Assembly: GCA_031262485.1 (NCBI GenBank)
Contig: JAISHO010000042.1
Coordinates: 1 to 64,000, forward strand
Direction: 5' to 3'
Length of the DNA: 64,000 nt
Source: Propionibacteriaceae bacterium
GTDB taxonomy: Bacteria > Actinomycetota > Actinomycetes > Propionibacteriales > Propionibacteriaceae
In this document: in pieces, positions 17,488-29,567 of the stretch
How the letters are laid out: each line of letters starts with the position of its first letter
How positions within the stretch are numbered: the stretch's first letter is position 1
Notes under the pieces: model-generated
Told to the model about the DNA's origin: nothing
What the model saw: only the letters and a program-made list of their open reading frames with translations
Databases searched by the model: none
Made by a program: the position numbers and the translations under genes

Positions 17488-18687
17488 TCAGACCCCGGGG
17501 GAGCCGACGAAGACAGTGGCGGTGCCCGTCACCGTGACGTCCTCGCCGTAGGGAATGAGCGCGGCTTCGCCGACTCCGAGGGTGAGGGTGTCGTCGTCGT
17601 CCTTCAGCGTCGCGTCGCCGTCGATGACGAGCATGACGCGGCAGGCGTTGGGACGTGGCAGGCGCAACGGCTGACTGCTCAATTCCCCGCGCCACACGGC
17701 GAACTCAGGCGCCGGGGCGAGATAGCGGGTGAAACCGCCGTCGTCTTCCGTCGCCGTTCGTTCAGGCGTGCTCGAGGAGAAGTCGACGATGTGGATGAGT
17801 TCGTCGACGTTGATGTGCTTGCTCGTCAATCCGCCGCGCACGACGTTGTCGGAGCAGGCCATGACCTCGACGCCGTTGCCGCGCAGATAGGCGTGCATGG
17901 TGCGGGGCGGCAGGTAGAGCGCCTCCCCCGGCTCGAGGTGGACCCGGTTGAGCATAAGGGCGGCCAGCACCCCGGGGTTGCCGGGGAAGTAGGCGTCGAG
18001 CAGGGCGACGGTGCGGGCGAACTCGCCGAGATCGTCGTCGTCCTCGGTGTGGGAACGCGCCGCTTTGAGGCAGTGGTCGGCCGAGGCGGCGTCGTCGAGG
18101 GAGAGAATGTCGAGGAACACCTCCGCCATCGCGGCCGAGCCTTTCCGCTTCGTCAACGGGCCGATGACGCTGGCCAACTCGTCGGCCACACCGAGACGTT
18201 CGAACAGCGAGACGGTGTCGGCCGCTTTGCGGAATCCGCACAGCGCGTCGAAGGGGGTGAGCGCGAGGATGAGCTCCGGCTTCGGCCAATCGTCGCGATA
18301 GGTGCGCTCCGGGGCGTCCAAGCTGATCCCGGCCTCCTCCTCACGGGCGAACCCAGCCTCGGCCTGCTCGCGATCGGGATGGGCTTGGAGGGAGAGAGGC
18401 CGCTCGGAAGCGAGCAGTTTCATGAGGACGGGGAAACGATCTCCGAAGGCGGTGAGGCAACGATCCCCGACGAATTCAGGATGGGAACTGAGGTAGTCAT
18501 TGAGCTCGACGTCGCCCTCGGGCGTCTCGACGAGTGAAGGAGCGAGCGGATGGGCGCCCAGCCAATACTCGGCTTGAGGCTCACCTGTCGGCTCCCGCCC
18601 GAGCAGTTCGGGAATCGCCGTCGGCGAACCCCACGCGTAGGCGCGGACAATCCCTGTCAGTCTTCGCATGTCGTCCCTTTCGGCCAC
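17488..18687 (-). CDS. manA: Mannose-6-phosphate isomerase, class I
   Basis: YAWGSPTAIPELLG, AEYWLGAHPLAPS, LSLQAHPD, HKPELI-like WPKPELILAL, MHAYLRGNGVEVMACSDNVVRGGLTSKHINVDEL. Confidence 0.95.
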   Translation of the reverse strand: MAERDDMRRLTGIVRAYAWGSPTAIPELLGREPTGEPQAEYWLGAHPLAPSLVETPEGDVELNDYLSSHPEFVGDRCLTAFGDRFPVLMKLLASERPLSLQAHPDREQAEAGFAREEEAGISLDAPERTYRDDWPKPELILALTPFDALCGFRKAADTVSLFERLGVADELASVIGPLTKRKGSAAMAEVFLDILSLDDAASADHCLKAARSHTEDDDDLGEFARTVALLDAYFPGNPGVLAALMLNRVHLEPGEALYLPPRTMHAYLRGNGVEVMACSDNVVRGGLTSKHINVDELIHIVDFSSSTPERTATEDDGGFTRYLAPAPEFAVWRGELSSQPLRLPRPNACRVMLVIDGDATLKDDDDTLTLGVGEAALIPYGEDVTVTGTATVFVGSPGV

Positions 18688-18812
18688 ACGGCTTCGTGCT
18701 GACCGCGTACCCTTTCACTTTACTCGTCTTCACTCTCACGCACCCGCGTGCCCCCTCCCTGATGGCGACGCGGCGTCGTGAATCCCGACCTTGAACCATC
18801 ATACCGACTAGC

Positions 18813-19103
18813 ATGAGCCTCATGGTTGATGAGACAACGACACCCGACAACGGCTTGGCCGTTCGAGACCGGGAGATCCTCGAGTTCGAACGGCAGTGGT
18901 GGAAACTTCCGATGGCGAAGGAACAGGCCATCCGCGAGAAGTTCGGGATGTCCGGCGTCAACTACTACCAGGTGCTCAACGGCCTCATCGACGATCCGGC
19001 CGCCCTCGCCTTCGACCCGCTCCTCGTCAAACGGCTTCGTCGCCTGCGGGCTCAACGGCGCAACCAGCGGGCCGCGTCCCGCGTCGGCCTCGAGGCAAGC
19101 TGA
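18813..19103 (+). CDS. DUF3263 family small protein
   Basis: LAVRDREILEFERQWWKLPMAKEQAIREKFGMSGVNYYQVLNGLIDDPAALAFDPLLVKRLRRLR. Confidence 0.88.
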   Translation: MSLMVDETTTPDNGLAVRDREILEFERQWWKLPMAKEQAIREKFGMSGVNYYQVLNGLIDDPAALAFDPLLVKRLRRLRAQRRNQRAASRVGLEAS

Positions 19104-19284
19104 GCGTCTCGATCGCGACCGCCCCGCTCCCACCCCCTGCGTCTGCCTTCTCCCCTTCCGCTTGGGCGTGTCGTGATTTATCAATTGTTTAATCCTTGTG
19201 AGAGCGGGATACTAGAAAAATCTGATTGTCTTATTTTCTTTATCGATCTGACCTCAGACGGTGAGAGGGCTACGATGACTTTTT

Positions 19285-21390
19285 ATGGTGAACGAGGCCC
19301 CTCCCCCGTCGGCGGCCGGCGACTCCCCTGAAGGAGACGCCGCGGTCAGCCCTGCGGACCAGGCTACGAATGGTGTGTTTCCTTTTGATGCCGATCAGCC
19401 GGACGACGCTGCGCTCGACCCTCTCCTTGGAGAGATGGTCGTCAACTCGCATGCCCCCGATGCGCACCCTGATTTCCTCAACGCGCATGTCACGGCGCCG
19501 CCGACCGATGACGACGACTGGGCCTTCCTCACGAAATCGCCCCGCACGTCCGGCTCCTCGGAGAACGCCGAAAGAGCCGTCTCGGCGGACTCGCAGCTGA
19601 TCGCGCCTCCGCCGACACGGAACCGGCCGAAACCAGCCATCATCGCGCTCATCATCGCGCTCATCGTCCTCATCGGCGGCGCCGGTGTCGGGCTGGCCTT
19701 CTGGGATCTCAACCGGCGCATCAACAACACCGACATCGATTCCCTCCTCGGCGACAATCGACCCCAGGATCAGGCGGCTCGTTCGTCGGTTCGCAACCCA
19801 GGCGATCCTTTCGCCGGGAAGGCCGTCAACCTCGCCGTCCTCGGCACCGACTCCCGGGCCGGGGAGAACAGCGCCATCTCCCTCGACCATGATTCGACGA
19901 CCCGGGCCGATTCGATCATGATCGTCCACGTCGCCGCCGACCGTAGCCGCATCGAGGTGCTCTCCTTCCCCCGCGACGTCCTCGTCACCCTGCCCGAATG
20001 CGAACTGCCGACCGGCGGGCACATCAGCCAAGCCGGCTCCCTCGAACCGCTCTACACCTCGTTCCAATACGCCGCTCAGGCCAACAATATTTCTGCCGGA
20101 GCGGCCTGCGTCATGCGCACGCTCGAAGCGATGACGGCGGTGCGGATCGACGGGTTCGTCGCCCTCGACTTCGCCGGTTTCGCCTCGATCGTCGACGCGC
20201 TCGACGGCGTCAACATCACCTTGAACGAGCCGCTCGACGCCCCCAAGGCCGGAGAGTTGAAGCTGCCCGCCGGCCTCAACCATCTCAACGGCGCCCAGGC
20301 GACGAACTACGCCCGGGTCATCACCGGCAGCGGAGCCGGTGACGGCACCGATCTGACGCGGATCAGCCGCCAGCACCAAGTGTTCAGGGCCGTTCTCGCC
20401 CGCGTCATCGACCTCGACTTCATCAGCGACGCCACCCGGCTGCGCGACTTCGTCACCGAAGTGGCCGGCGCCGTCGTCACGAGCGTCGGAAACGCCACGA
20501 ACATCGCCGGTTTCGTCGCCTCGGTGCGCGAAGTCGATCTCTCGGACATCACCTGGATGACGCTGCCGGTCGGCCAATCCGAGGACGGCCAACACTACGT
20601 CGGGCTACCCCCCTTCAATGATCCCTACTTCCGGGCCCTCGCCATCGACCAGCCGCTCACCGACGTGCTCATCAGCGCCCAGCCCGTCTCCACGAACCCC
20701 GAATCCACCCCCGAGATCATCGTGACCGTGGCCGAGGTGGACGGCGAGGAATCCCAAGAGACCATCAGCTCGGAGCTACCCGTCAACAACCCCTTCCAGG
20801 GCAACGACGAGCCCCTCCCGACGATCTCCAACGTCACCGGCGGAACGACCGCCAGTGGAACCACCTCGAGCGGTGGATCCAGCTCGGGCGGTGGTTCCAG
20901 CTCGAGCGGGACCAGCGGAGGATCGACCAGCGGAGGATCGAGCGCCGCGCCGGGGTGGAACGTGCCGGTGAATCCCGAACCCACGATCCCTCCCGTGGTG
21001 GTGGATCCTCAGCCTGAGCCCGCCCCGGAGCCTCAACCCGAACCCGAACCTCAACCGGAACCCGAACCCCAACCGGAGCCGGAACCCGAACCTCAGCCCG
21101 AGCCAGAGCCCGAACCTCAACCGGAACCCGAGCCAGAGCCCCAACCCGAGCCGGAACCTGAACCCGAACCTGAACCCGAGCCAGAGCCTGAGCCCGAACC
21201 TGGACCGGAGCCTGAGCCGAGCGATAGGGAGGAGATCCCTGAGGCCGCTGGCTCCCCCGTTGTCGAGGAACCGGCTGCTGAGCCGACTGAAGAGTTGCGC
21301 CAGCAGACGTATCCAAGTTCGGAGAACGCGAACGAGAACGCATACCGGAGCGGCAACGACAAGGACAAGCCGAACAAGAAAGATAAGTGA
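19285..21390 (+). CDS. LytR-CpsA-Psr (LCP) family protein with Gly/Ser linker and Pro-Glu/Gln repeat tail
   Basis: One TM segment ([21 protein letters not shown]), [44 protein letters not shown]-terminal GGSSSGGG and [11 protein letters not shown] tract. Confidence 0.93.
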   Translation: MVNEAPPPSAAGDSPEGDAAVSPADQATNGVFPFDADQPDDAALDPLLGEMVVNSHAPDAHPDFLNAHVTAPPTDDDDWAFLTKSPRTSGSSENAERAVSADSQLIAPPPTRNRPKPAIIALIIALIVLIGGAGVGLAFWDLNRRINNTDIDSLLGDNRPQDQAARSSVRNPGDPFAGKAVNLAVLGTDSRAGENSAISLDHDSTTRADSIMIVHVAADRSRIEVLSFPRDVLVTLPECELPTGGHISQAGSLEPLYTSFQYAAQANNISAGAACVMRTLEAMTAVRIDGFVALDFAGFASIVDALDGVNITLNEPLDAPKAGELKLPAGLNHLNGAQATNYARVITGSGAGDGTDLTRISRQHQVFRAVLARVIDLDFISDATRLRDFVTEVAGAVVTSVGNATNIAGFVASVREVDLSDITWMTLPVGQSEDGQHYVGLPPFNDPYFRALAIDQPLTDVLISAQPVSTNPESTPEIIVTVAEVDGEESQETISSELPVNNPFQGNDEPLPTISNVTGGTTASGTTSSGGSSSGGGSSSSGTSGGSTSGGSSAAPGWNVPVNPEPTIPPVVVDPQPEPAPEPQPEPEPQPEPEPQPEPEPEPQPEPEPEPQPEPEPEPQPEPEPEPEPEPEPEPEPEPGPEPEPSDREEIPEAAGSPVVEEPAAEPTEELRQQTYPSSENANENAYRSGNDKDKPNKKDK
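21007..21222 (+). repeat. In-gene Pro-Glu/Pro-Gln coding tandem repeat
   Basis: About 70 codons of (PE/PQ)n with mixed synonymous codons. Confidence 0.9.
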
Positions 21391-21591
21391 GCCCACGCTG
21401 AAGCGGCACGACAGGCGCCCAGGAAGCACCAGCGAAACCGGCTCGCTAGGAGAAGTGTTCCAGCCTGGATTGGGTCGCGCCTCAGCTAACAGCTAAACGG
21501 GGGCAGGTTGGCTCCCGGCTTTCGTCAGGTGCTCCTGTGCTCCCACAACGGGCACTTCCCAGCGGGCTGAGATCGTTGCGGTGGCGTGGCG

Positions 21592-22881
<1,290 letters not shown>

Positions 22882-22941
22882 CAGTCCCTTCTTTCTTCGC
22901 TCACTGACGGGCCAGATCGTGGAGGGGATCCCAAGCGGAAA

Positions 22942-23589
22942 TCAGGAATCCGATTTGAGGATCTCGTCGATGATGCCGTATTCCAAGGCATCGTCGGCGG
23001 TGAGGTATTTATCACGCTCGATGTCGTGCGAGATCTTCTCCACCGTCTGCCCGGTGTCATGAGCCAGCATGCTCTCCATGAGGGCACGAATACGGAGAAT
23101 CTCACGAGATTGGATCTCCAAATCGCTCGATTGCCCATAACCGCCCTCGGTGGCCGGCTGATGAATGAGGATCCTGCTATTCGGCAACGCCAGCCGCTTC
23201 CCCTTCGTGCCCGAGGCGAGGAGAACCGCCGCCGCCGAGGCGGCCTGACCCAGACAGACCGTCTGAATATCCGGCTTGACGAATCGCATCGTGTCGTAGA
23301 TCGCCGTCAAAGCGGTGAAGGAACCACCCGGTGAATTGATATAGATCGAAATTTGACGCTCGGCGTCCATCGATTGGAGACAGAGCAACTGCGCCATGAC
23401 AGCGTTGGCGATGTCATCGGTGATCGGGGTGCCGAGGAAGATGATGCGTTCTTCGAAGAGCTTCGTGTACGGGTCAACCCGGCGCACCCCGTAGCTCGTG
23501 CGCTCCTCCCACTGCGGAATGTAGTAATCCGCCCGCGGGCCCTGCGGAGCCAACCCCCCCGGCAGCTCCGGCATCTCATTGAACAACAT
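22942..23589 (-). CDS. clpP: ATP-dependent Clp protease proteolytic subunit
   Basis: ERIIFLGTPITDDIANAVMAQLL, GQAASAAAVLLASG, RILIHQP. Confidence 0.96.
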   Translation of the reverse strand: MLFNEMPELPGGLAPQGPRADYYIPQWEERTSYGVRRVDPYTKLFEERIIFLGTPITDDIANAVMAQLLCLQSMDAERQISIYINSPGGSFTALTAIYDTMRFVKPDIQTVCLGQAASAAAVLLASGTKGKRLALPNSRILIHQPATEGGYGQSSDLEIQSREILRIRALMESMLAHDTGQTVEKISHDIERDKYLTADDALEYGIIDEILKSDS

Positions 23590-23598
23590 TGCTGCTCC

Positions 23599-24165
23599 TT
23601 ACTGGTTCGGGGAGTCGGTCGTGATCTGAGAGGCTCGCTCGAAGACATGGTCGATGAAGCCATACTCGAGGGCCTGCTCCGCCGTGAACCAGCGGTCGCG
23701 ATCGGAATCGGCCTCGATCTGAGCGACCGTCTGGCCGGTGTGTTGGGCGATCAGCTCCGACATCGTCTTCTTGATATGGAGCGACTGCTCGGCCTGGATC
23801 CGGATGTCGGAGGCGGTGCCGCCGAGCCCGCCCGAAGGCTGATGCATCATGATCCGCGAATGGGGCAAAGCGTAACGCTTGCCCTTGGCGCCGGCGGAGA
23901 GGAGGAACTGGCCCATCGAGGCGGCCAAGCCCATCGCCACGGTGGCGACGTCGTTGGAGATCCACTGCATCGTGTCGAAGATCGCCATCCCCGAATCGAC
24001 CGAGCCGCCCGGAGAGTTGATGTACAGGTAGATATCTTTGTTCGGATTCTCGGCGTTGAGGAGGAGCATCTGCGCGCAGATCGCGTTCGCGTTCTCGTCC
24101 TTCACCTCGGAGCCGAGGAAGATGATGCGGTTGGCTAAGAGAGACTGATAGACCGAGTCGAACAT
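23599..24165 (-). CDS. clpP: ATP-dependent Clp protease proteolytic subunit (second paralogue)
   Basis: [58 protein letters not shown]; start at 24165 rather than 24468. Confidence 0.95.
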   Translation of the reverse strand: MFDSVYQSLLANRIIFLGSEVKDENANAICAQMLLLNAENPNKDIYLYINSPGGSVDSGMAIFDTMQWISNDVATVAMGLAASMGQFLLSAGAKGKRYALPHSRIMMHQPSGGLGGTASDIRIQAEQSLHIKKTMSELIAQHTGQTVAQIEADSDRDRWFTAEQALEYGFIDHVFERASQITTDSPNQ

Positions 24166-24521
24166 CGGGGCCCCCGTCGACGCCGACGCCGCTCGTATCA
24201 AAGAGAAATGATCACTCACAAGATGGAAGGGTACCAGGTCACCCCCGCTCCCCCCGGTGATCGCCACGGCTTGTCCAGAGGCCGATGAACGCCTAGAAGA
24301 AAACCGTCGTGTAGTGTACGGTGCTCCCCTCCCCCGCCCGCCAGACGAGCCGGAACTCAGCGCGTCATCGCCCCCCGGCGGGGATCCCGACCAGAGGCCC
24401 ACGACTAGGTGGCCGCCATGGCAGATCAATCGACGTGGCCGAGAGGCCGGAGCGAGCGACGGCCCCACAGCCGACGGCCGAAGCCGTGGGCCATGGGGCC
24501 GGAAAACTCTTTTGGGTGCGA

Positions 24522-25937
24522 TCAGTCCTCAGCCGGGGCGTCGGTGTCGAGCGGAATCGAGACGAAGCCATCTCCAGCCGGGGCCGCCTCAGCCGGCGCC
24601 GGGACCGGGGCGAGGAACTCGCTGAGATCGACCGGATCGCCCGCCTCGTCGACGACGGTGGCCTGGCGGACGGCCTGATCGAGAGCCTTGGAGTGACGGA
24701 TCTCGGCCGTCCACTCGGGCAGGTGATTGTGCTCACGCATGTGATTGATCTCCTGCTCCGGCGTCGAACCGCTGCGCTGCGCCTTCTGCAGGATGAGCGA
24801 GGTGAGATCCTCGTTGCTGATCTGAACGCTGTACCCGTCGGCCATGGCGCTCAGGAGCATCTGGGAGCGGATCGCCTTGAGGGCGGCCTTCTCGATGTTT
24901 TCCCAGAACTCCTCGGGAGTGCTGGAATCCTCGCCGTCGCCGACCTCGTCGAGATAACGCTCGACCGTCATGCCGATACGGCCCAGCTGCTCGTTGACCT
25001 GATCCTTGCGGGCTTGGATCTCACTGGCGACGAGATCCTCCGGCAGGGGGAAATCGGCCTTCTCGAGCCCGGCGTCGAGCACCTCGTCGCGGGCCTTGGT
25101 GAGCTGGTTGAGGCGGGCGCCGCGCTCCATGCCCTCGCGCAGATCAGCCATCATCTCCTCGGCCGTGTCGAAGGAGCTGGCCAGCTGGGCGAAGTCGTCG
25201 TCGACCTCGGGCAGCACCCGCTCGTCGACCTTCGAGACCGTCACGGTGACCTCGGCCTTCTCGCCCTCGTGCTCGCCGCCGACCAACTCAGTCTCAAAGG
25301 TGGCCGACTCCCCGGCCGACAAACCGGTGACCGCCTCGTCGAGGCCGTCGATCATGCCACCGGAGCCGATGACATAGGGGACGTCATCGGCGGTGGCGTC
25401 GGCCAGATCCTCGCCATTTTGGCGCCCGACCAGGCTCATCGTCACCGAATCGCCTTCCTGGGCCGGGCGATCGACCTCGTGGGTCTCAGCGAAACGCTCG
25501 CGCAACAAATCGACGCGCTCCTGGACCGCCTCGTCCGACACCTCCGTCGTCGGCACCGTCACCGTCACATCGGAGAAATCGGGCAGATCGAACTCGGGGC
25601 GGACATCGACCTCGGCGGTGAACTCGACCTCCTCGCCGTCCTCGAGACGGGTGAGATCGACCTGAGGCTGGCCGATGACGGCGAGCTCATGCTCGGCGAC
25701 GGCGCGGCCATAGTGATCCGGCAGCACCTCGTTGATCGCCTCGCTCAGCACCGCCATGCGCCCGACCCGCTGATCGATGATGGCAGGAGGAACATGTCCC
25801 TTACGGAACCCGGGGATCGTGACCTGGGAGGCGATCTGGCGATACGCCTTCGTCAACGCCGGGGTGAGATCGGCGAAGGGAATGACGACGGTCAGCTTCA
25901 CCCGTGTGGGGTTCAGCTGCTCAACAGTGCTGGACAA
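24522..25937 (-). CDS. tig: Trigger factor
   Basis: [48 protein letters not shown]; probable TTG start at 25937 with aggagcc SD; the ORF track extends to GTG at 25964. Confidence 0.93.
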   Translation of the reverse strand: MSSTVEQLNPTRVKLTVVIPFADLTPALTKAYRQIASQVTIPGFRKGHVPPAIIDQRVGRMAVLSEAINEVLPDHYGRAVAEHELAVIGQPQVDLTRLEDGEEVEFTAEVDVRPEFDLPDFSDVTVTVPTTEVSDEAVQERVDLLRERFAETHEVDRPAQEGDSVTMSLVGRQNGEDLADATADDVPYVIGSGGMIDGLDEAVTGLSAGESATFETELVGGEHEGEKAEVTVTVSKVDERVLPEVDDDFAQLASSFDTAEEMMADLREGMERGARLNQLTKARDEVLDAGLEKADFPLPEDLVASEIQARKDQVNEQLGRIGMTVERYLDEVGDGEDSSTPEEFWENIEKAALKAIRSQMLLSAMADGYSVQISNEDLTSLILQKAQRSGSTPEQEINHMREHNHLPEWTAEIRHSKALDQAVRQATVVDEAGDPVDLSEFLAPVPAPAEAAPAGDGFVSIPLDTDAPAED

Positions 25938-26000
25938 TGTGGCTCCTGATCTTTCTCCCGCCACGCCTCAGATCGGGGCGGCGGGCATCGACGATCGACG

Positions 26001-26071
26001 AGCGGATGACGGGAATCGAACCCGCATGACCAGCTTGGAAGGCTGGGGCTCTGCCATTGAGCTACATCCGC
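26001..26071 (-). tRNA. tRNA-Gly (anticodon TCC)
   Basis: GCGGATGTAGCTCAATGGCAGAGCCCCAGC CTTCCAA GCTGGTCATGCGGGTTCGATTCCCGTCATCCGCT. Confidence 0.93.
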
Positions 26072-26082
26072 GTGCACCAGCG

Positions 26083-26155
26083 TCGGGGCGACAGGACTCG
26101 AACCTGCGATCTCCTGCTCCCAAAGCAGGCGCGCTAGCCACTACGCCACGCCCCG
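26083..26155 (-). tRNA. tRNA-Pro (anticodon TGG)
   Basis: CGGGGCGTGGCGTAGTGGCTAGCGCGCCTGC TTTGGGA GCAGGAGATCGCAGGTTCGAGTCCTGTCGCCCCGA. Confidence 0.93.
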
Positions 26156-26279
26156 GTTGTTGACCCGACTGGTGAACCCGAACGAGTTTACGAGTATTCC
26201 GCTCCCCAGGCCAATCCTTCCCATCGGAATGTTGGGGTAGACGATCAGCGGGCCGTCGTCTGCGGTGTCGAAACCCGGT

Positions 26280-27419
26280 TCAGCGCGGGTCGAGGTGCAA
26301 TTCCCCGCTGGCCAAGGGACGCATCGCCTGGTGGTAATAGCCGATCAGCTGGTCGCACAAGTGCGGCCACGTGCGATCTGCCACGAAACGACGGGCGGCC
26401 TGAGAGAACGAGCGCCGCCGCTCGGCGTCCTCGACGAGGGCGAGGACATGGCCGCGCATCGCCTCGAGGTCGCCGGGAGGATAGAGGAAGCCCGTCTCAC
26501 CGTCGGTGATGAGATCGATCGGTCCCCCCTGAGCCGGTGCGATGGCAGGCACGCCGGCGGCCAGCGCCTCCTGGACCGATTGACAGAAGGTCTCCAGCTC
26601 GCCCGGAGAGACGAACACATCCATCGTCGCCAGAGCCTTCGGCAACTCCTCGCCCATGAGACGGCCGGTGAAGACAGCGTCGGGGAATTCACGCTCGAGA
26701 TGACGGCCGATCGGCCCCTCGCCGACGATGACGAGACGGATCCCCTCGATGTCGGTGAGGACCTCGAGATCGGAGATCTGCTTCTCCGGCGCCAAACGCC
26801 CCATGAACCCGACGACGACCTCACCGTTCGGCGCCCAGGCGTCATGGAGCGCTTGATCGCGCTTGGCCGGGTCGAACCGTTCGGTGTCCACGCCCCGACC
26901 CCAGACCTCGACCCGTGGCACCCCCTGCTCGATGAGCTGATCGCGAGTGAAGGTCGACGGGGCGAGCGTCAGGTTGGCCAGGGAGTGGATGTCGCGCACC
27001 CGCCGCCAGGCCATCGTGTGGAGGAAGGGGAGGCCGTAGCGGTTGGCGTAGTTCGGCACGTCGGTCTGGTAGACGGCCACCGTCGGGATCGACTGGCGGG
27101 CCGCCGCCAGGATGCCGTTGGCGCCGATGAAAAAGGGCGAGGCGGCGTGAAGGACGTCCGGGCCCCAATCGGCGATGACCCGCTCCATGACGAAACTCGG
27201 GCTCACCCCCAGCTTCACCTCGGTGTAGAGGGGGAAGCTGATCGTCGAAACGGTGACGACCTCGAAACCGGCGTACTCCACGGGCACATCGTCGTCGTCC
27301 GGCACGATGATAAGCGCCTCATGGTCGTGATCGCGCAGGTACTCGCACACCCGCAGGACGGAGTTGACGACCCCGTTGACTTGCGGAAGGAAGCTTTCTG
27401 CGACGATCGCGACGCGCAT
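26280..27419 (-). CDS. Glycosyltransferase family 4 (mannosyltransferase-like)
   Basis: MRVAIVAESFLPQVNGVVNSVLRVCEYL...GRLAPEKQISDLEVL...SPGELETFCQSVQEALAAGVPAIAPAQGGP. Confidence 0.92.
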   Translation of the reverse strand: MRVAIVAESFLPQVNGVVNSVLRVCEYLRDHDHEALIIVPDDDDVPVEYAGFEVVTVSTISFPLYTEVKLGVSPSFVMERVIADWGPDVLHAASPFFIGANGILAAARQSIPTVAVYQTDVPNYANRYGLPFLHTMAWRRVRDIHSLANLTLAPSTFTRDQLIEQGVPRVEVWGRGVDTERFDPAKRDQALHDAWAPNGEVVVGFMGRLAPEKQISDLEVLTDIEGIRLVIVGEGPIGRHLEREFPDAVFTGRLMGEELPKALATMDVFVSPGELETFCQSVQEALAAGVPAIAPAQGGPIDLITDGETGFLYPPGDLEAMRGHVLALVEDAERRRSFSQAARRFVADRTWPHLCDQLIGYYHQAMRPLASGELHLDPR

Positions 27420-27423
27420 CAGT

Positions 27424-29268
27424 TCACTCGACGGTGACGGATTTGGCGAGGTTGCGCGGCTGGTCGACGTCGTAGCCCTTGAGAGTGGCGACCTCGCAGG
27501 CGAAGAGCTGGAGCGGGATGATCGCCAGGAGCGGCTGGAACAAGGTCGGCACGACCGGCAGCGACAAGAGCGTGTCGGCGTAGGGAACCGCCTCATCGTC
27601 GCCGTCCTCGGCCAAGACGATCGTGCGCGCCCCGCGCGCCCGGACCTCCTGGATGTTGGAGATGACCTTGTCGTGAAGCTGATCGCGGCCCTGAGGCGGG
27701 ACGACGATGAACACCGGCAAGCCTTCGTCGATGAGCGCGATCGGGCCGTGCTTGAGCTCGCCGGCGGCGAACCCCTCGGCGTGGAGATAGGCGATCTCCT
27801 TGAGCTTGAGCGCCCCCTCGAGGGCGGCCGGATAACCGACGTGGCGGCCGAGGAAGAGGATCGACTGCTCGTCGATGAGATCACGGGCCAACTCGAGGAC
27901 GGAGTCGCTGCGCTTGAGGACCTCCTCCATCTTGGCCGGGATCTGCTCCAACTCGGCGACCAGCGAGGCGATCTCGTCGCCGAACTTCGTGCCACGGACC
28001 TGGGCCAGATAGAGGCCGAGCAGATAGCAGGCGATGAGCTGGGTGGTGAAGCCCTTCGTCGAGGCGACGCCGATCTCAGGACCGGCGTGGGTGTAGATGA
28101 CGGCGTCGGACTCGCGTGGGATCGTCGCGCCGTTGGTGTTGCAGATGGCGATGACCTTGGCGTGCTGCTCGCGCGAATGGCGGATCGCCATGAGGGTGTC
28201 GGCCGTCTCGCCCGACTGCGAGATCGTCACGACGAGCGTCGACTTCGTGATGATGGGGTCGCGGTAGCGGAACTCGCTGGCCAGATCGACCTCGCAAGGG
28301 ACGCGCGTCCAGTGCTCGATGGCGTACTTCGCCACCATGCCGGCGTAGTAGGCCGTGCCGCAGGCGACGATGATGATCTTGTCGATGGTGCGCAGTTCGG
28401 CCTGGTCGATCCGCATCTCGTCGAGATTGAGCTGACCGTCGTCGTCGATGCGCCCGAGCAGGGTGTCGGCCACAGCTTGCGGCTGCTCGAAGATCTCCTT
28501 GCGCATGAACCAGTCGTAGCCGCCCTTCTCGGCGGCGGAGAGATCCCAGTCGATGTGGAAGGGGCGCGTCTCAGCCTCGCTGCCGTCGAAGTTCGTCACC
28601 GTCACCGACGTCGGCGTGATGGCGACGATCTGATCCTGGCCCAACTCGATCGCCTCACGGGTGTGGGCGATGAAACTGGCGACATCGGAGGCGAGGAAGT
28701 TCTCCCCCTCCCCCACGCCGACGACGAGCGGCGAGTTGCGCCGGGCCGCGACGACGAGATCCGGGGTGTGGGCGTCGACCGCCACGAGGGTGAAAGCGCC
28801 TTCGAGGCGAGCCACGACGGCCCGCATCGCCGCCACGAGATCATCGCTGCGGGCGATCTCACGGCCAAGCAGCTGAGCGGCCGTCTCGGTGTCCGTCTCC
28901 GAAGCGAAGGTGATGCCCTCCGCCTCCAACTCGGCCCGGATGGCGGCGAAATTCTCGATGATGCCGTTGTGGACGAGGGCGACCCGGCCGTCGGCGCTGA
29001 GATGCGGGTGGGCGTTGACATCGGTCGGCCCGCCATGGGTGGCCCACCGGGTATGGCCGACACCCTGGTGCGACGCGGGGATCGGATGCTCGACCAACTC
29101 GGCCTCGAGGTTGGCAAGCTTGCCGGCCTTCTTACGCCACTCGATCGTCCCATCGACGACGAGGGCGAGGCCGGCCGAATCATAACCGCGGTATTCCATC
29201 CGGCGCAGGCCATCGATGATGACCTCCTGGGCGTCACGATGACCGACGTATCCGACGATTCCACACAT
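27424..29268 (-). CDS. glmS: Glutamine--fructose-6-phosphate aminotransferase (isomerizing)
   Basis: MCGIVGYVGHRDAQEV with catalytic Cys at position 2 if the ATG at 29268 is used; two SIS domains. Confidence 0.97.
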   Translation of the reverse strand: MCGIVGYVGHRDAQEVIIDGLRRMEYRGYDSAGLALVVDGTIEWRKKAGKLANLEAELVEHPIPASHQGVGHTRWATHGGPTDVNAHPHLSADGRVALVHNGIIENFAAIRAELEAEGITFASETDTETAAQLLGREIARSDDLVAAMRAVVARLEGAFTLVAVDAHTPDLVVAARRNSPLVVGVGEGENFLASDVASFIAHTREAIELGQDQIVAITPTSVTVTNFDGSEAETRPFHIDWDLSAAEKGGYDWFMRKEIFEQPQAVADTLLGRIDDDGQLNLDEMRIDQAELRTIDKIIIVACGTAYYAGMVAKYAIEHWTRVPCEVDLASEFRYRDPIITKSTLVVTISQSGETADTLMAIRHSREQHAKVIAICNTNGATIPRESDAVIYTHAGPEIGVASTKGFTTQLIACYLLGLYLAQVRGTKFGDEIASLVAELEQIPAKMEEVLKRSDSVLELARDLIDEQSILFLGRHVGYPAALEGALKLKEIAYLHAEGFAAGELKHGPIALIDEGLPVFIVVPPQGRDQLHDKVISNIQEVRARGARTIVLAEDGDDEAVPYADTLLSLPVVPTLFQPLLAIIPLQLFACEVATLKGYDVDQPRNLAKSVTVE

Positions 29269-29567
29269 ATGCGTCACTCTACCTGTTGAAGCTGTTCCTC
29301 TAGGGCAGGCCAGGCGCCGCAGCGACGGCGATTCTCCTAGCCCTTCCCTTCCTCACCGCTCCTCGTCGCACCGTAGTCCCTCCCCTGGCCGGGGGCTCTC
29401 TCGTCATCGCGGTCCCCGCCCGACCGCCCCGTATTCTCCTTCTCGCCCCGGGTTCTCTCCCCCGTCGTCAAGCCTGCCCGCGAGGCGTGTTCGGCGGCCT
29501 CGGCCGGGCATGCCACAATGGCGGCAACAATGGCAGCCCGCGGGGGTGGGACGGAAAGGCGACGCCG

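Noticed and set aside
21007-21222. Repeat tract considered as a CRISPR-like array
   Set aside because: It is an in-frame Pro-Glu coding repeat with very short units and no spacers; no CRISPR array or cas gene seen in the window.
27364-29289. 641-aa plus-strand ORF
   Set aside because: Antisense shadow of glmS caused by high GC3; composition rich in D/R/G/V without domains.
29269-29567. glmS ribozyme upstream of glmS
   Set aside because: No recognisable ribozyme core; this RNA is mainly a Firmicutes feature.
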